In this document: positions 6,038-6,471 of the stretch, in pieces
Numbering within the stretch: position 1 is the first letter of the stretch
Layout: each line of letters begins with the position of its first letter
Source: JAUREX01 sp044356825
Lineage (GTDB): Bacteria > Pseudomonadota > Alphaproteobacteria > Rhodobacterales > Rhodobacteraceae
Reading direction: 5' to 3'
DNA length: 6,471 nt
Assembly (NCBI GenBank): GCA_044356825.1
Contig: JBIKVM010000166.1
Span: 1-6,471 of the forward strand
Program-made: the position numbers and the translations under genes
Notes under the pieces: model-generated
The model's input: only the letters and a program-made list of their open reading frames with translations
The model's database searches: none
What the model was told of the DNA's origin: nothing

Positions 6038-6471
6038 GCTGCATCCTCCTGCGCCTGCGCGCGGCGGCCGGCGCAATGGTCGGTGTCCGAGCACACGAAC
6101 ATCCGCCCGCCCGCGTCATCGACGATGACCTCGTCGAGATAGCTGTCCCCGGACCCGCAGAGGGTGCAGGCGTGGGGGGCCTTGGTCGCCTCGAACGGGT
6201 AGTCGTCGAAGTCGAGCGAGACGACGCGGGTATGGGGCGGGATCGCATAGATCCGCTGCTCGCGCCCCGCCCCGAAGAGCTGGAGCGCGGGGCTCTCGGA
6301 CAGCTTGGGGTTGTCGAACTTCGGGATCGGCGAGGGATCCATCACATAGCGCCCCGCGACCGTCACCGGATAGGCGTAGGAGGTCGCGATCGCGCCGTGG
6401 CGGGCGATGTCCTCATAGAGCTTCACATGCATGAGCCCGTAATCCATGAGCGCGTGCATCCGCCGCGTCTC
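6034..6471 (-). CDS. phnJ: Alpha-D-ribose 1-methylphosphonate 5-phosphate C-P lyase PhnJ (partial, N-terminus outside window)
   Basis: PhnJ is the radical-SAM subunit that breaks the carbon-phosphorus bond, yielding ribose 1,2-cyclic phosphate 5-phosphate and the free alkane. The last 145 residues are visible, about half of the usual length near 280. They include ETRRMHALMDYGLMHVKLYE at the cut edge, then SYAYPVTVAGRYVMDPSPIP and PKFDNPKLSESPALQLFG in the middle. Near the C-terminus is the PhnJ cysteine pattern CX2CX21CX5C: in-window residues C102, C105, C127 and C133, the last two within FVCSDTDHC. In E. coli the first three correspond to the [4Fe-4S] ligands and the fourth to the proposed thiyl radical cysteine, so the catalytic set in this half is intact. 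The glycyl radical site lies in the missing N-terminal half. The stop overlaps the phnK start by 4 nt, and the phnK ribosome site lies in the last phnJ codons. phnG, phnH and phnI are expected upstream, beyond the right edge. Confidence 0.97.
   Translation of the reverse strand, partial: ETRRMHALMDYGLMHVKLYEDIARHGAIATSYAYPVTVAGRYVMDPSPIPKFDNPKLSESPALQLFGAGREQRIYAIPPHTRVVSLDFDDYPFEATKAPHACTLCGSGDSYLDEVIVDDAGGRMFVCSDTDHCAGRRAQAQEDAA
6045..6050 (-). promoter_or_regulatory. Ribosome binding site of phnK inside phnJ
   Basis: A perfect AGGAGG on the minus strand, 7 nt before the phnK ATG at 6037, lies within the last codons of phnJ. It decides the phnK start and suggests that phnK is translated strongly even without coupling. 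Confidence 0.75.

Overview
The window is GC-rich chromosomal DNA, probably from an alphaproteobacterium of the Rhodobacteraceae. The evidence is protein family resemblance: the J-domain/BolA divergent pair, the DUF4177 protein and the style of the C-P lyase operon. No rRNA or other species marker is present, so the genus is not called.

Layout, left to right: a hairpin terminator at the left edge; a J-domain protein (-, 29..652) divergent from bolA (+, 726..980); a DUF4177 protein (-, 997..1530) tail to tail with bolA; an Fe-S flavoprotein of the FrhB/BciB family (-, 1593..2822); then the 3' part of a carbon-phosphorus lyase operon, all on the minus strand and transcribed right to left as phnJ (cut by the right edge)-phnK-phnL-phnN-phnM (6471 down to 2892). 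No RNA gene, insertion sequence, prophage or CRISPR array is visible, and every intergenic gap is shorter than 80 bases.

The phn genes form one pathway for using phosphonates as a phosphorus source. PhnJ cleaves the C-P bond of ribose-1-phosphonate-5-phosphate. PhnK and PhnL are ABC-type ATPases associated with the core complex. PhnM makes PhnJ's substrate by removing pyrophosphate from the 5-triphosphate intermediate. PhnN turns ribose-1,5-bisphosphate into PRPP, so the sugar returns to metabolism. Junctions are 4-nt overlaps (phnJ/phnK and phnN/phnM), a 1-nt overlap (phnL/phnN) and a 10-nt gap (phnK/phnL), which points to translational coupling. phnG, phnH, phnI and the transporter would lie beyond the right edge or elsewhere; phnP is not seen.

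Most of the window is ordinary. The points worth a second look are the BciB-like protein directly after phnM, with an unusual N-terminal cysteine pattern, and the uncharacterised Cys/His motif in front of the J domain. I found no convincing undescribed system.
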